Shown: in pieces, positions 53,890-62,249 of the stretch | How the letters are laid out: each line of letters opens with the position of its first letter | Position numbering within the stretch: the first letter of the stretch is position 1 | Source of the DNA: Flavobacteriales bacterium | Lineage (GTDB): Bacteria; Bacteroidota; Bacteroidia; Flavobacteriales; Flavobacteriaceae | Reading direction: 5' to 3' | NCBI GenBank assembly: GCA_016777325.1 | Contig: JADHRQ010000002.1 | Span: 22,215-86,214, forward strand | Length of the DNA stretch: 64,000 nucleotides | Notes under the pieces: model-generated | What the model was told of the DNA's origin: nothing | What the model saw: the letters and a program-made list of their open reading frames with translations, nothing else | The model's database searches: none | Translations under genes and position numbers: made by a program

Positions 53890-55953
53890 ATTAAAGCTTC
53901 AATATTAAAATACTTTTTTTGCCTAATTTGTGTTGTATCAGTTAGTTATGGTCAGCATAATAATGATACTATTGACAATACAAAATTAAAGGAAGTTGTA
54001 GTTACAGCCACAAAAACTTTGAGACAATTATCAAATTTACCTTTACCAGTTAAACTCATTTCTAATCAAGAAATCACTAAAAGTAACTCCAGTAGATTGA
54101 GTGATATTTTAGACGATCAATCTGGTATTTTTATTGTTTCAGACTTTGGCGGAGGTAATGGTATTCAGGTTCAAGGTCTAGATTCACAATACACGTTATT
54201 GCTAATTGATGGTTCTCCAATAATTGGAAGACAATCAGGCACACTAGATCTTGATAGAATTTCTATCGGAAATATAGAACAGATAGAAATCATAAAGGGA
54301 AGTTCATCAAGTTTATATGGAACAGATGCTATTGGAGGTGTTGTAAATCTAATAACAACAATGACTAATGATTCAATTTCAGCAGATATTAGTTATAAAT
54401 TTTCATCATTTAATACTAATGATCTTTCTATTAATATTGGTAAAATTTTAAATAAAGGTCATAATCTAAATTTATATTTTAACTCTTTTAATAGTGAGGG
54501 TTATGACTTAAATGATAATCCAGTCCTCAATACAGTTGAACCTTATAAAAGTTATACGGCGTTTCTACGTCACAATTTTAAAAAAAACAAATGGTCATTT
54601 TTTTCTTCATCTAGAATCTACAATGAAAATCAAGATTTTACGCTTGATTTAAATTCATATGGAAGAAACATTATAAATGAATCAAGTGTTAATACATCAA
54701 TTAATTTTCAAAATAATGAGAGTCATAAGTTTGTTTTTGAAAACTATTATACTAATTATAAAAATGATGAAGAATATGATTTAAACCAAAACTCAATAGA
54801 TGAGTCATTTTTTGATCAATCTTTATTTAAATCTGAATTAAGATCAATTTTCAAAAATGATGTAAAAAACACCTTAACCATTGGTTTGGGCTTTTATAGC
54901 GAAACTCTTAAAAGAAATAATTTTTATAAAGATAAAGTATCTCAAAACTCATTTAATTACTTTGTACAATACGAAGGATTTATTTTTAAAAACACAAACT
55001 ATATTTTTGGGGCTAGGTATGACCAGTATGATGAGTATGAATCAGAATTTAGTCCAAGATTCGCAATAAGAACTCAAATTAATGATAATATTTCTTCTAA
55101 AATTTCAATTGGAAAAGGGTTTAAAACACCTGATTTCAGGCAGCTTTATTTTAATTTTTCAAATTCAAATTCAGGTTATTCAGTAATTGGCTTCAATGCA
55201 GCCAAAGAAATAATTTATAACCTTCAGAGTTTAGGTCAAATATCAAATCTCATCATTTCTGAAGAAGAATTTTCAGGTAATTTAAAACCGGAATCATCAA
55301 TAAGTTTCAATCTAGGGTTTAACATAAAGACCTACAAGAATATAATTTTTGATTTAAATTTTTTTAGAAATCAAATACAGAATCTGATTGATTATAAAAT
55401 CATTGCAACCAAGTTAAACGGGCAAAGCATCTTCAGTTATTATAATTTAAATAAAGTATATACTCAAGGAATTGAGCTCAATACTGCATTTAGCCTGTTA
55501 AATGATCTTAAAATTAATTTCGGTTATCAATACCTTGAAGCAAAAGATAATGAAGCAAAAAATCAAATAAAAAAAGGTGAAGTTTTTGCTAGACTAACTC
55601 CAAATTCTCCTGCTTTTCAAATTAAGCCAAAAGATTATTATGGCCTTTACAATCGTTCTAGGCATAATTTAAATCTTAAAATTTCTTATGTAACTAAGAA
55701 TAATTTTGAGGTTTACTTTAAGTCAAAATATAGAAGTAAATATGGTATCTCAGATACTAATGGAAATAACCTATTAGATGATTTTGATGAATTTGTAGAT
55801 TCAAATCTTTTATCTGATATGTCAATTTCTAAAAAATATAAAAATTACAATTTAACATTCGGAGTAGATAATCTGTTTGATTATACGGATCCAGTAAATA
55901 TACCTAATTATCCAGGCAGAATTATTTATTCAAAACTTAACATTAAACTATAA
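53890..55953 (+). CDS. TonB-dependent outer-membrane receptor, HmuR-like (non-canonical start)
   Basis: The track begins at a TTG (54019) inside the mature protein. Reading the same frame upstream to a TAA at 53881-53883 adds ILKYFFCLICVVSVSYGQ, a perfect signal peptide, followed by TKLKEVVVTATKTL, the usual TonB-box/plug start. No ATG, GTG or TTG is available before it; ATT at 53890 (687 residues) or ATA at 53902 (683 residues) must initiate. The plug has GGGNGIQVQGLDSQYTLLLIDGSP and IEQIEIIKGSSSSLYGTDAIGGVVNLIT. A large 22-strand barrel follows, ending in GVDNLFDYTDPVNIPNYPGR and SKLNIKL. It lies 19 bases before an HmuY homologue, so heme or hemoprotein uptake is the best guess. Confidence 0.88.
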   Translation: MKASILKYFFCLICVVSVSYGQHNNDTIDNTKLKEVVVTATKTLRQLSNLPLPVKLISNQEITKSNSSRLSDILDDQSGIFIVSDFGGGNGIQVQGLDSQYTLLLIDGSPIIGRQSGTLDLDRISIGNIEQIEIIKGSSSSLYGTDAIGGVVNLITTMTNDSISADISYKFSSFNTNDLSINIGKILNKGHNLNLYFNSFNSEGYDLNDNPVLNTVEPYKSYTAFLRHNFKKNKWSFFSSSRIYNENQDFTLDLNSYGRNIINESSVNTSINFQNNESHKFVFENYYTNYKNDEEYDLNQNSIDESFFDQSLFKSELRSIFKNDVKNTLTIGLGFYSETLKRNNFYKDKVSQNSFNYFVQYEGFIFKNTNYIFGARYDQYDEYESEFSPRFAIRTQINDNISSKISIGKGFKTPDFRQLYFNFSNSNSGYSVIGFNAAKEIIYNLQSLGQISNLIISEEEFSGNLKPESSISFNLGFNIKTYKNIIFDLNFFRNQIQNLIDYKIIATKLNGQSIFSYYNLNKVYTQGIELNTAFSLLNDLKINFGYQYLEAKDNEAKNQIKKGEVFARLTPNSPAFQIKPKDYYGLYNRSRHNLNLKISYVTKNNFEVYFKSKYRSKYGISDTNGNNLLDDFDEFVDSNLLSDMSISKKYKNYNLTFGVDNLFDYTDPVNIPNYPGRIIYSKLNIKL

Positions 55954-55972
55954 TCACAACCAAATCTTTATT

Positions 55973-56611
55973 ATGAAAACAAACATCTATTTATTATTTT
56001 CTTTTTTATTAATCTTTTCTTCTTGTCAAAAAGAGGATGAAGTTCAACTCTTAAATATTGTATCTGAAAGGTTCGATAATCTTTATGCTCCTCAAAATGG
56101 TGGGGTAGATCAAAGAACTGGTCAATTTTCTCCAATCTCAGGTGAATTTACCAAATTTAATTTTTCAACTGGTCAAGTAACAAATAGCGATACAGACTGG
56201 GATGTTGCATTTAGAGCTACAGATATAATTGTAAACGGTGGTACATCACTTGGAACAATTGATGAGCCTTCTAGAAATGGTAGTGCTGCAGTATATATAG
56301 CAAATGGTACAATGGCTGCTATTACTTCTGTTGATCTTCAATCTTTATCACAAGACGCCGATAGTGGATATGCTATACCCCCAGGAGGAGGAAATGGATG
56401 GTATACATATCAAGGACCTCCAGTAAATCTTATTTCTCCTACACCAGGAAAAATTCTTGTCTTTAGGACTAATGATGGTAAATATGCAAAAATGGAAATC
56501 TTAAGCTATTATAAAAATGCACCTGATAGTCCAGATGCATATACTGACGAATCCAAATACTATACATTTAATTATGTCTATCAACCCAATGAAGGTGAGT
56601 TAGGATTTTAA
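55973..56611 (+). CDS. HmuY family heme-binding lipoprotein
   Basis: 212 residues with a lipoprotein leader (MKTNIYLLFSFLLIFSSC, Cys18), so surface- or periplasm-anchored. The family core is visible: FTKFNFSTGQVTNSDTDWDVAFRATDIIVNGGTSLG, where the DWDVAFR-xx-x-I-VNGG pattern is the HmuY signature (Trp76), and the end region FRTNDGKYAKMEILSYY. HmuY is a hemophore-like heme-binding protein that delivers heme to the HmuR receptor, which is the gene just upstream. Heme-ligand residues are not certain in this divergent member. Confidence 0.82.
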   Translation: MKTNIYLLFSFLLIFSSCQKEDEVQLLNIVSERFDNLYAPQNGGVDQRTGQFSPISGEFTKFNFSTGQVTNSDTDWDVAFRATDIIVNGGTSLGTIDEPSRNGSAAVYIANGTMAAITSVDLQSLSQDADSGYAIPPGGGNGWYTYQGPPVNLISPTPGKILVFRTNDGKYAKMEILSYYKNAPDSPDAYTDESKYYTFNYVYQPNEGELGF

Positions 56612-56628
56612 AAAAAATCATCACTTAT

Positions 56629-56643
56629 TTATAATGATTCTAA
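56629..56643 (-). promoter_or_regulatory. Fur-box-like operator, upstream copy of the porin promoter
   Basis: The top strand reads TTATAATGATTCTAA; its reverse complement is identical to the copy at 56665-56679. It lies upstream of the TAnnTTTG box, where the -33 region would be. On the minus strand 11 of 14 defined positions match the Fur consensus TGATAATnATTATCA. Confidence 0.6.
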
Positions 56644-56652
56644 GTAATTATT

Positions 56653-56660
56653 TATATTTG
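56653..56660 (+). promoter_or_regulatory. TAnnTTTG promoter of the porin gene
   Basis: TATATTTG, the Bacteroidota -7 element, 34 bases before the porin ATG. It is placed between two inverted copies of the Fur-like palindrome. Confidence 0.6.
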
Positions 56661-56664
56661 TTAT

Positions 56665-56679
56665 TTAGAATCATTATAA
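56665..56679 (+). promoter_or_regulatory. Fur-box-like operator, downstream copy of the porin promoter
   Basis: TTAGAATCATTATAA, a 7-1-7 palindrome with 11 of 14 defined positions matching the Fur consensus by hand count. With the inverted upstream copy the shared sequence extends to 17 bases (TTAGAATCATTATAAAT). It overlaps the expected transcription start. Confidence 0.62.
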
Positions 56680-56694
56680 ATAGTAAATGAACAA

Positions 56695-57825
56695 ATGAAA
56701 AAAACAATTTTAACTTTCTTAACTCTAACATTTACTTTTATATCTGCACAGGAAAGTCAGCAACTCAATAGTTATCAGCAGCAGTTTCTAAATTTATCAA
56801 AATTAGAATCTGGACTAACTATTGGCGGATATGGTGAAGTAACTTATAATAACTATGATTCTGGCCCATCTGAATTAGATGTTCAAAGATTAGTAATGTT
56901 ATTTGCTTATAAATTTGACGATAGAGTATCATTCATAACTGAAGTTGAGTATGAGCATGTAAAGGAAGTATATATTGAACAAGCATGGCTAAACTATGCT
57001 TTAACTGATAATACAAATCTTAGAGCAGGATTACTTTTAGTCCCAATGGGTATTGTAAATGAGTATCATGAACCTACAACTTTCAATGGAGTTGAGAGGC
57101 CTAGTCTTGATAACAAAATTGTTCCGACCACATGGAGAGAAATTGGAATGGGTATATCAGGAAGGTTTAATAATCTTAATATGAGATATCAAGCTTATAT
57201 TATGAATGGTCCCTTATCATATGATGGAGTGCACAAATTAAAAGGAACTAATGGACTTCGATCTGGAAGACAAAAAGGTGCAGAGTCAGTTGGAAGTGAT
57301 GCAAATCTTGCAACTAGACTTGATTATTATGGAATTCTGGGATTAAAAGTTGGACTATCATATTATACGGGAAAAACTCAATCTATAGACACTTCATTAA
57401 TTGGATCTCAAGTTGGGTTAAATATGTTTGGATTAGATGCTAGATATGTTAAAAACAATTTTTCAGCTAGATACCAATATATAAACGCAATTCTTTCAGA
57501 CACCAAGCAGTATAATAGTTCATCTGGAAAGGATCTTGGATCTCAAATGGGCGGTTACTATATTGAAGCTGCATATAATGTTCTTCCAATTGGAGCAAGA
57601 CAAAGACTTGACTTATTCCTAAGGTATGAAGATTTGAATCAACACAAGGCTGTTGATGGGATTAAAAAAAATCTTGCATTTCATAGAAAAGAATGGACAT
57701 TTGGAGCTTCATACCATTTATCAAAAGGTTCTGTTTTTAAAATGGATTATCAGTCAAAAGGCACTGCTTTAAATAATAGTGACGCTAAAGGACAATTTAA
57801 TATGGGTGTTGGTATATTTTTCTAG
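56695..57825 (+). CDS. Outer-membrane porin, beta-barrel (OprO/P-like or DcaP-like, uncharacterised)
   Basis: 376 residues with a signal peptide (MKKTILTFLTLTFTFISAQ). The mature chain has alternating hydrophobic and polar beta strands, for example SGLTIGGYGEVTYNNYDSG, VSFITEVEYEHVKEVYIEQAWLNYAL and NLRAGLLLVPMGIVNEYHEPTTFNGVERP, with a C-terminal aromatic end FNMGVGIFF, expected for an outer-membrane barrel. The pattern is close to phosphate-selective-porin-like families of Bacteroidota. The transported substrate cannot be read. It shares the Fur-like operator with the HmuR gene and is followed by an FMN-binding protein gene 3 bases later. Confidence 0.82.
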   Translation: MKKTILTFLTLTFTFISAQESQQLNSYQQQFLNLSKLESGLTIGGYGEVTYNNYDSGPSELDVQRLVMLFAYKFDDRVSFITEVEYEHVKEVYIEQAWLNYALTDNTNLRAGLLLVPMGIVNEYHEPTTFNGVERPSLDNKIVPTTWREIGMGISGRFNNLNMRYQAYIMNGPLSYDGVHKLKGTNGLRSGRQKGAESVGSDANLATRLDYYGILGLKVGLSYYTGKTQSIDTSLIGSQVGLNMFGLDARYVKNNFSARYQYINAILSDTKQYNSSSGKDLGSQMGGYYIEAAYNVLPIGARQRLDLFLRYEDLNQHKAVDGIKKNLAFHRKEWTFGASYHLSKGSVFKMDYQSKGTALNNSDAKGQFNMGVGIFF

Positions 57826-57828
57826 ACT

Positions 57829-58335
57829 ATGAAAAAAGCTACTTTTCTAATCTTAGTTTATTTTTTGATTAATTCATCTTTTGCTTTTTCACAGATTAAT
57901 AAAAAGGCAGATAAGGAAATCAAAAAAGTCTTTTCAATTGATAATTATCAAATGGAAAGAGCCATAAACCAAAACTTTGAAGATTTTTTATCCAAAAGAC
58001 TTTTATCAATAATTTCAAACAATCAAAAGATAGGCTATGCATACTTGGGGACTGCCCCAAGTCAAACAAAATATTTTGATTATATAGTTATTTTTGATGA
58101 TAATCTTACTATTCAATCAATCAAAATCTTAGTCTACAGAGAGGACTATGGTGGAGAGATTGGAAGCAAAAGATGGCTTAGTCAATTTAAAGGAAAGGGC
58201 TTAATTGAAAGATTTAAATATAGAAAAAATATTGCTGCAATTTCTGGTGCAACAATATCTGTTAACTCTATTACAGATGCAGTAAATGATATATTATCCT
58301 ACCTTACTTCTTTAAAAACTCAAGGAGTAATTTGA
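57829..58335 (+). CDS. FMN-binding domain protein, exported
   Basis: 168 residues with a signal peptide (MKKATFLILVYFLINSSFAFSQ). The FMN_bind domain is visible: LLSIISNNQKIGYAYLGTAPSQTKYFDYIVIFDD and the C-terminal IAAISGATISVNSITDAVND, the (D/S)GATxT/S motif where FMN is attached through a threonine or serine phosphoester in NqrC/RnfG relatives. It is a small periplasmic flavoprotein. It lies 3 bases after the porin and is probably in the same iron-regulated transcript; it could be an iron or heme reductase partner, but this is inference. Confidence 0.8.
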   Translation: MKKATFLILVYFLINSSFAFSQINKKADKEIKKVFSIDNYQMERAINQNFEDFLSKRLLSIISNNQKIGYAYLGTAPSQTKYFDYIVIFDDNLTIQSIKILVYREDYGGEIGSKRWLSQFKGKGLIERFKYRKNIAAISGATISVNSITDAVNDILSYLTSLKTQGVI

Positions 58336-58391
58336 TATAGAAGTTTAATTGCTCTTCTCAAAAATTTTCAATAATTTCATAGAAAATCCAA

Positions 58392-59843
58392 ATGAAGTTT
58401 TTGAAAAACAAAATGTCGCTGAGATTGAGAATATTTATCTCAATGATTTTGTTAGTATTTACTGCTACTCTTCTAGTATTGGGTTCAACATATTATCAGT
58501 ATAGAACAGAATCTGATCAATATAACTCTTATAGACAGGAAAGAAAAGAAAGTCAACTTAAAAGACAGATTAACTACATTGTAAATAAATATGATATTTC
58601 AAATAGTTATGACGAGTGGGTTAATTATGAGAATGATTTTGAAGAAATAACCAAGATTCACAGTGTTGAGTATTCTATTTTCACTATTGAAGGATTACCT
58701 CTTTTTTATTCATACCTGCCATTAGAAGTAATCTCAAACGACTATTCTTTAGATATTGATTTTGCAAGCATGTTAGTATCAAATGAAGAGGGAAAGTTTA
58801 CTTCTGAAAATTTAACTGATGTAGGTAAATTTCAATCTTCATACAGTGTCTTGAAAAATGATGCGGGAGAAAAGTATGCAATATTATTTTTTCCATACTT
58901 TCAAGACGTTTCATTTGCTGAGAGTGAATTGAATGTTTTCTTATCAACTTTATACCAGATATACTTTATCATGTTGGTGGTGGCAATCGTTCTTGCTTAT
59001 TTTATCTCAAGGTTTGTTACTAGGTCAATTGAAACAATAAGACTGAAAATTGGACAGACAGGTCTTTTGAAAAAAAATGAAAAAATATATTTAAATAATG
59101 CTACTAAAGAAATAGATAGTTTAGTTAATTCATATAATAAGATGATTGATGATTTGGAGGATAGTGCTGAAAGATTAGCAAAAACTGAAAGGGAACAAGC
59201 GTGGCAAGAAATGGCTAAGCAGGTGGCACACGAAATAAAAAACCCGTTGACACCAATGAGATTAACTGTTCAAAGTTTTCAAAAAAATAATGGCTTAAAT
59301 TCTGATGAAGAAAAACTAAAACTTAATGATTTTTGTGAAACATTAATTGAACAGATTGACACAATGAGTAATGTGGCTACTTCTTTTTCTGATTTTGCAA
59401 CTCTTCCAAAGACACAGCTTGAAAAAACTGATATAGTAGAAGCAACAAAAAAAGTTGTAGAAATTTTTGAACATAATAATATTACTCTTGAAACTTCAAG
59501 TGATAATATTTTTATAAAATTAGATAAAGCCCAATGGATTAGAGTAATGACTAATTTAATTAAAAACAGCATTCAGGCCATTCCTCATAATAGAGAGTCA
59601 AATATAGAAGTTGAAATAAAAGAGACAGCTAAAACTATTAAGGTAATAGTATCAGATAATGGACTTGGTGTTTCCAAAAGTATTAAAGAGAAAATATTTG
59701 AGCCAAAGTTTACTACAAAATCTGATGGAATGGGGTTGGGATTAGGTATTGTAAAAAGTATAATTAGTTCCCACAGAGGAAAAATTTCTTATAAATCAAA
59801 GAATAATAAAGGAACTGTTTTTACAATATCACTTCCTAAATAA
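58392..59843 (+). CDS. NtrY-like sensor histidine kinase (orphan)
   Basis: 483 residues. An N-terminal membrane helix (about 12-32), a periplasmic sensor region (about 33-185), a second helix (about 187-208), a HAMP linker and coiled coil, then HisKA with phospho-acceptor His280 in QVAHEIKNPLTPMRLTV (the NPLTP variant is that of NtrY-type kinases) and an ATPase domain with N-box LIKNSIQAI, G1 DNGLGV and GMGLGLGI. No response regulator is adjacent. The 56-base gap to the FMN-binding gene contains no clear promoter, so read-through from the heme locus is possible. The signal is unknown. Confidence 0.92.
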   Translation: MKFLKNKMSLRLRIFISMILLVFTATLLVLGSTYYQYRTESDQYNSYRQERKESQLKRQINYIVNKYDISNSYDEWVNYENDFEEITKIHSVEYSIFTIEGLPLFYSYLPLEVISNDYSLDIDFASMLVSNEEGKFTSENLTDVGKFQSSYSVLKNDAGEKYAILFFPYFQDVSFAESELNVFLSTLYQIYFIMLVVAIVLAYFISRFVTRSIETIRLKIGQTGLLKKNEKIYLNNATKEIDSLVNSYNKMIDDLEDSAERLAKTEREQAWQEMAKQVAHEIKNPLTPMRLTVQSFQKNNGLNSDEEKLKLNDFCETLIEQIDTMSNVATSFSDFATLPKTQLEKTDIVEATKKVVEIFEHNNITLETSSDNIFIKLDKAQWIRVMTNLIKNSIQAIPHNRESNIEVEIKETAKTIKVIVSDNGLGVSKSIKEKIFEPKFTTKSDGMGLGLGIVKSIISSHRGKISYKSKNNKGTVFTISLPK

Positions 59844-60254
59844 CTAACAAAATTCGTTGTAAGCTTGGGTAAGATTTTCAGAAATAAGATCTGCTTCTCT
59901 CCCTTCAATATGATGTCTTTCAACCATGTGAACTAATTCACCATCTTTAAATAATGCAATAGATGGAGAAGATGGTGGGAAAGGTAACATTTCTTCCCTA
60001 GCTGTATCTGTTGCTTCAATATCAAAACCAGCAAACACTGTACAAAGGTTATCAGGCTTTATCTTGTTAGATAATGACATAATTACTCCTGGTCTTGCAT
60101 TTCTTGCTGCACATCCACAAACTGAATTAACAACTATTAGAGTTGTCCCTTGTTTAGATAATACTGATTTTACATCATCTGCTGAAGTAAGATCAGAAAA
60201 GCCTGAATCTGTTAATTCGAGTTTCATCGGTTTTACTATTTCTTCTGGATACAT
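59844..60254 (-). CDS. Bacilliredoxin, BrxA/BrxB (YphP/YqiW) family
   Basis: 136 residues, thioredoxin-like fold. The redox motif CGC is at Cys46-Gly-Cys48 in VVNSVCGCAARNARPGV, followed by FAGFDIEATDTAREEMLPFPPSSPSIALFKDGELVHMVERHHIEG, which matches the family exactly. Bacilliredoxins remove bacillithiol or other low-molecular-weight thiols from proteins. The gene begins after a minus-strand TAnnTTTG box (60270-60277). It is convergent with the sensor kinase gene at the 3' end with no gap. Confidence 0.93.
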   Translation of the reverse strand: MYPEEIVKPMKLELTDSGFSDLTSADDVKSVLSKQGTTLIVVNSVCGCAARNARPGVIMSLSNKIKPDNLCTVFAGFDIEATDTAREEMLPFPPSSPSIALFKDGELVHMVERHHIEGREADLISENLTQAYNEFC

Positions 60255-60269
60255 CTTTTTTATTTTCTA

Positions 60270-60277
60270 CAAATATA
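60270..60277 (-). promoter_or_regulatory. TAnnTTTG promoter of the bacilliredoxin gene
   Basis: The minus strand reads TATATTTG, 15 bases upstream of the bacilliredoxin ATG. Position and sequence fit the Bacteroidota -7 element with a short leader. Confidence 0.5.
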
Positions 60278-60341
60278 GAAAGAAACTTAAAAATAAATCT
60301 AGATTAACTTATATTTATCAATCAATTATTATTCTTTAACA

Positions 60342-60761
60342 TTGAAAAATAAACAATTAAAATATGATACTGCTTATCTTAAGATGGCAGATGAATGGTC
60401 CAAGCTTTCCTATTGTAAAAGAAGACAGGTTGGAGCATTAATTGTTAAAGACAAAATGATTATATCAGACGGATATAATGGGACTCCATCAGGATTTGAA
60501 AATTTTTGTGAGGATGAAGATGGTTACACAAAATGGTATGTTCTTCATGCCGAAGCAAATGCAATTGCTAAAGTTTCAGGCTCTACACAATCTACTAAAG
60601 GTTCTACATTATACATTACGCTTTCGCCATGTAAAGAATGCAGCAAGCTTATTTTTCAATCCGGAATAACTAGAGTTGTTTATTCTAAAAAATATAAGGA
60701 TCAATCAGGGATTGACTTTTTAGTTAAGTCTGGAATAAATATTGATTTTATTGAAATTTAG
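60342..60761 (+). CDS. Deoxycytidylate (dCMP) deaminase (TTG start)
   Basis: 139 residues. Zinc motifs of the cytidine/dCMP deaminase fold are VLHAEANAI (His69, Glu71) and LSPCKECSKLI (Cys97, Cys100). YCKRRQVGALIVKDKMIISDGYNGTPSGFENFCE is typical of the ComEB/dCMP deaminase branch. It makes dUMP from dCMP. The start is TTG at 60342; no ATG or GTG lies in frame between it and the conserved core. It overlaps the convergent small membrane protein by 4 bases. Placement near ribonucleotide reductase fits a role in dNTP supply. Confidence 0.92.
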   Translation: MKNKQLKYDTAYLKMADEWSKLSYCKRRQVGALIVKDKMIISDGYNGTPSGFENFCEDEDGYTKWYVLHAEANAIAKVSGSTQSTKGSTLYITLSPCKECSKLIFQSGITRVVYSKKYKDQSGIDFLVKSGINIDFIEI

Positions 60762-60955
60762 TCTCGATATCTATTTTTAATTCTTTTAGAAATCATTAAA
60801 ATTAAAATTAGAATGAGAGCACATAATGAAAGTATAAAACATATTAGAGCAATTCTGTTTTCGTCTCCTAAAAAATTATAGACATTTAATTGTGTTAAGT
60901 TAAATACTACAAGTAAAATTGTTAAAAACAATAATATTTTTTCTAATTTTTTCAT
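60758..60955 (-). CDS. Small two-TM protein, hypothetical
   Basis: The track begins at 60979, but the ATG at 60955 gives a better start (MKKLEKILLFLTILLVVFNL). It encodes 65 residues with two membrane helices (about 6-22 and 34-55) and a short basic tail ending SKRIKNRYRD. I do not recognise it. Membrane composition and the conserved-looking start suggest a real gene rather than chance. It is convergent with the dCMP deaminase gene, overlapping by 4 bases. Confidence 0.55.
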   Translation of the reverse strand: MKKLEKILLFLTILLVVFNLTQLNVYNFLGDENRIALICFILSLCALILILILMISKRIKNRYRD

Positions 60956-61076
60956 TTTGTTAATGCAAACATAACTCAAAAAAATCTTAACTCTATTTTA
61001 AATCATCATTTTAATACCCAATTATAATAGAGATATTTAGATTTTTTTAAATCATTTTTTAACCAATAACTAATAA

Positions 61077-61084
61077 TAATTTTG
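61077..61084 (+). promoter_or_regulatory. TAnnTTTG promoter candidate upstream of nrdB
   Basis: TAATTTTG lies 135 bases before the nrdB ATG in the longest non-coding gap of the window (60956-61219, 264 bases), which is AT-rich and holds no other gene or tRNA. Distance to the start suggests a long leader. No clear NrdR-type paired repeats were seen. Confidence 0.35.
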
Positions 61085-61219
61085 AAAAATTTTAATAAAA
61101 AAGTTATCCTTTTTCAATGTTAAAAACTTTATGTTAATCTTTCAAAACTCACTTTCAATATTCATATTAATTTTAAATATTTGAAGTAATGAAAACAAGC
61201 TCTAATCAAATTTATTAAT

Positions 61220-62197
61220 ATGCAGCAAGAACCACTTTTACAAGAAAACAAAGACAGATTTGTAATTTTCCCAATTGAACATCATGATATTTGGGAATGG
61301 TATAAAAAATGTGAAGCTAGTTTTTGGACTGCTGAAGAAATTGATCTTCACTCAGATTTAAATGATTGGAGTGAGAAACTTAATGATGATGAAAGATATT
61401 TTATAAAACACATACTGGCATTCTTTGCAGCATCTGATGGAATCGTAAATGAAAATCTAGCAGAAAATTTTGTAAATGAAGTTCAATATTCTGAGGCTAA
61501 ATTTTTCTATGGATTTCAAATTATGATGGAAAATATTCATTCAGAAACATACTCTTTGCTCATAGACACATATGTTAAGGATGATAAAGAAAAGGACAAA
61601 CTATTTAAAGCCATTGAAACTTTTCCTGCAATTAAGAAAAAAGCAGATTGGGCTCTTAAATGGATTGAATCTGATTCTTTTGCTGAAAGACTTATAGCAT
61701 TTGCTGGTGTTGAGGGTATATTCTTTTCAGGCTCATTTTGTTCAATCTTTTGGCTTAAGAAAAGAGGACTTATGCCTGGTTTAACTTTTTCAAATGAATT
61801 AATTTCAAGAGACGAAGGTGTACATTGTGATTTTGCAGTTCACCTTCACAACAATCACATAATTAATAAGGTTCCAAAAGAGAGAATTAGAGAGATATTA
61901 ATCGATGCCCTAAATATCGAGAGAGAATTTATAACAGAATCTTTGCCTGTTAGTCTTATTGGTATGAATGCGAAATTAATGACTCAATATCTAGAGTTTG
62001 TAACAGATAGACTTTTAGATCAATTTGAGTGTGAGAAAGAATTTAACGTAACAAATCCATTCGATTTTATGGATATGATAAACCTTCAAGGTAAAACCAA
62101 TTTCTTTGAAAAAAGAGTTGCTGAATACCAGAAAGCAGGTGTTCTAAATAATGATAAAAAAGAAGAGTCAAACTTCGGTCTTGACGAGGACTTTTAA
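61220..62197 (+). CDS. nrdB: Ribonucleoside-diphosphate reductase small (beta) subunit
   Basis: 325 residues of class I R2 type. Metal and radical residues are in place: WTAEEIDL (acidic ligand), Glu104 and His107 in MENIHSETY, and the tyrosyl-radical Tyr111 in the same motif, together with the second carboxylate/histidine motif [13 protein letters not shown]. The C-terminal tail ends in SNFGLDEDF, the acidic peptide that binds NrdA. With a tyrosine at the radical site this looks like a tyrosyl-radical class I enzyme. It is followed 52 bases later by nrdA. Confidence 0.96.
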   Translation: MQQEPLLQENKDRFVIFPIEHHDIWEWYKKCEASFWTAEEIDLHSDLNDWSEKLNDDERYFIKHILAFFAASDGIVNENLAENFVNEVQYSEAKFFYGFQIMMENIHSETYSLLIDTYVKDDKEKDKLFKAIETFPAIKKKADWALKWIESDSFAERLIAFAGVEGIFFSGSFCSIFWLKKRGLMPGLTFSNELISRDEGVHCDFAVHLHNNHIINKVPKERIREILIDALNIEREFITESLPVSLIGMNAKLMTQYLEFVTDRLLDQFECEKEFNVTNPFDFMDMINLQGKTNFFEKRVAEYQKAGVLNNDKKEESNFGLDEDF

Positions 62198-62249
62198 AAT
62201 AATCATTTAAATAATTTTTTTTGAATAATGATATAACAGTGATATAGAT

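Noticed and set aside
60956-61219. Possible tRNA or small RNA in the largest intergenic gap
   Set aside because: The gap is AT-rich with no cloverleaf, CCA end or GC stem; only a TAnnTTTG promoter candidate was seen.
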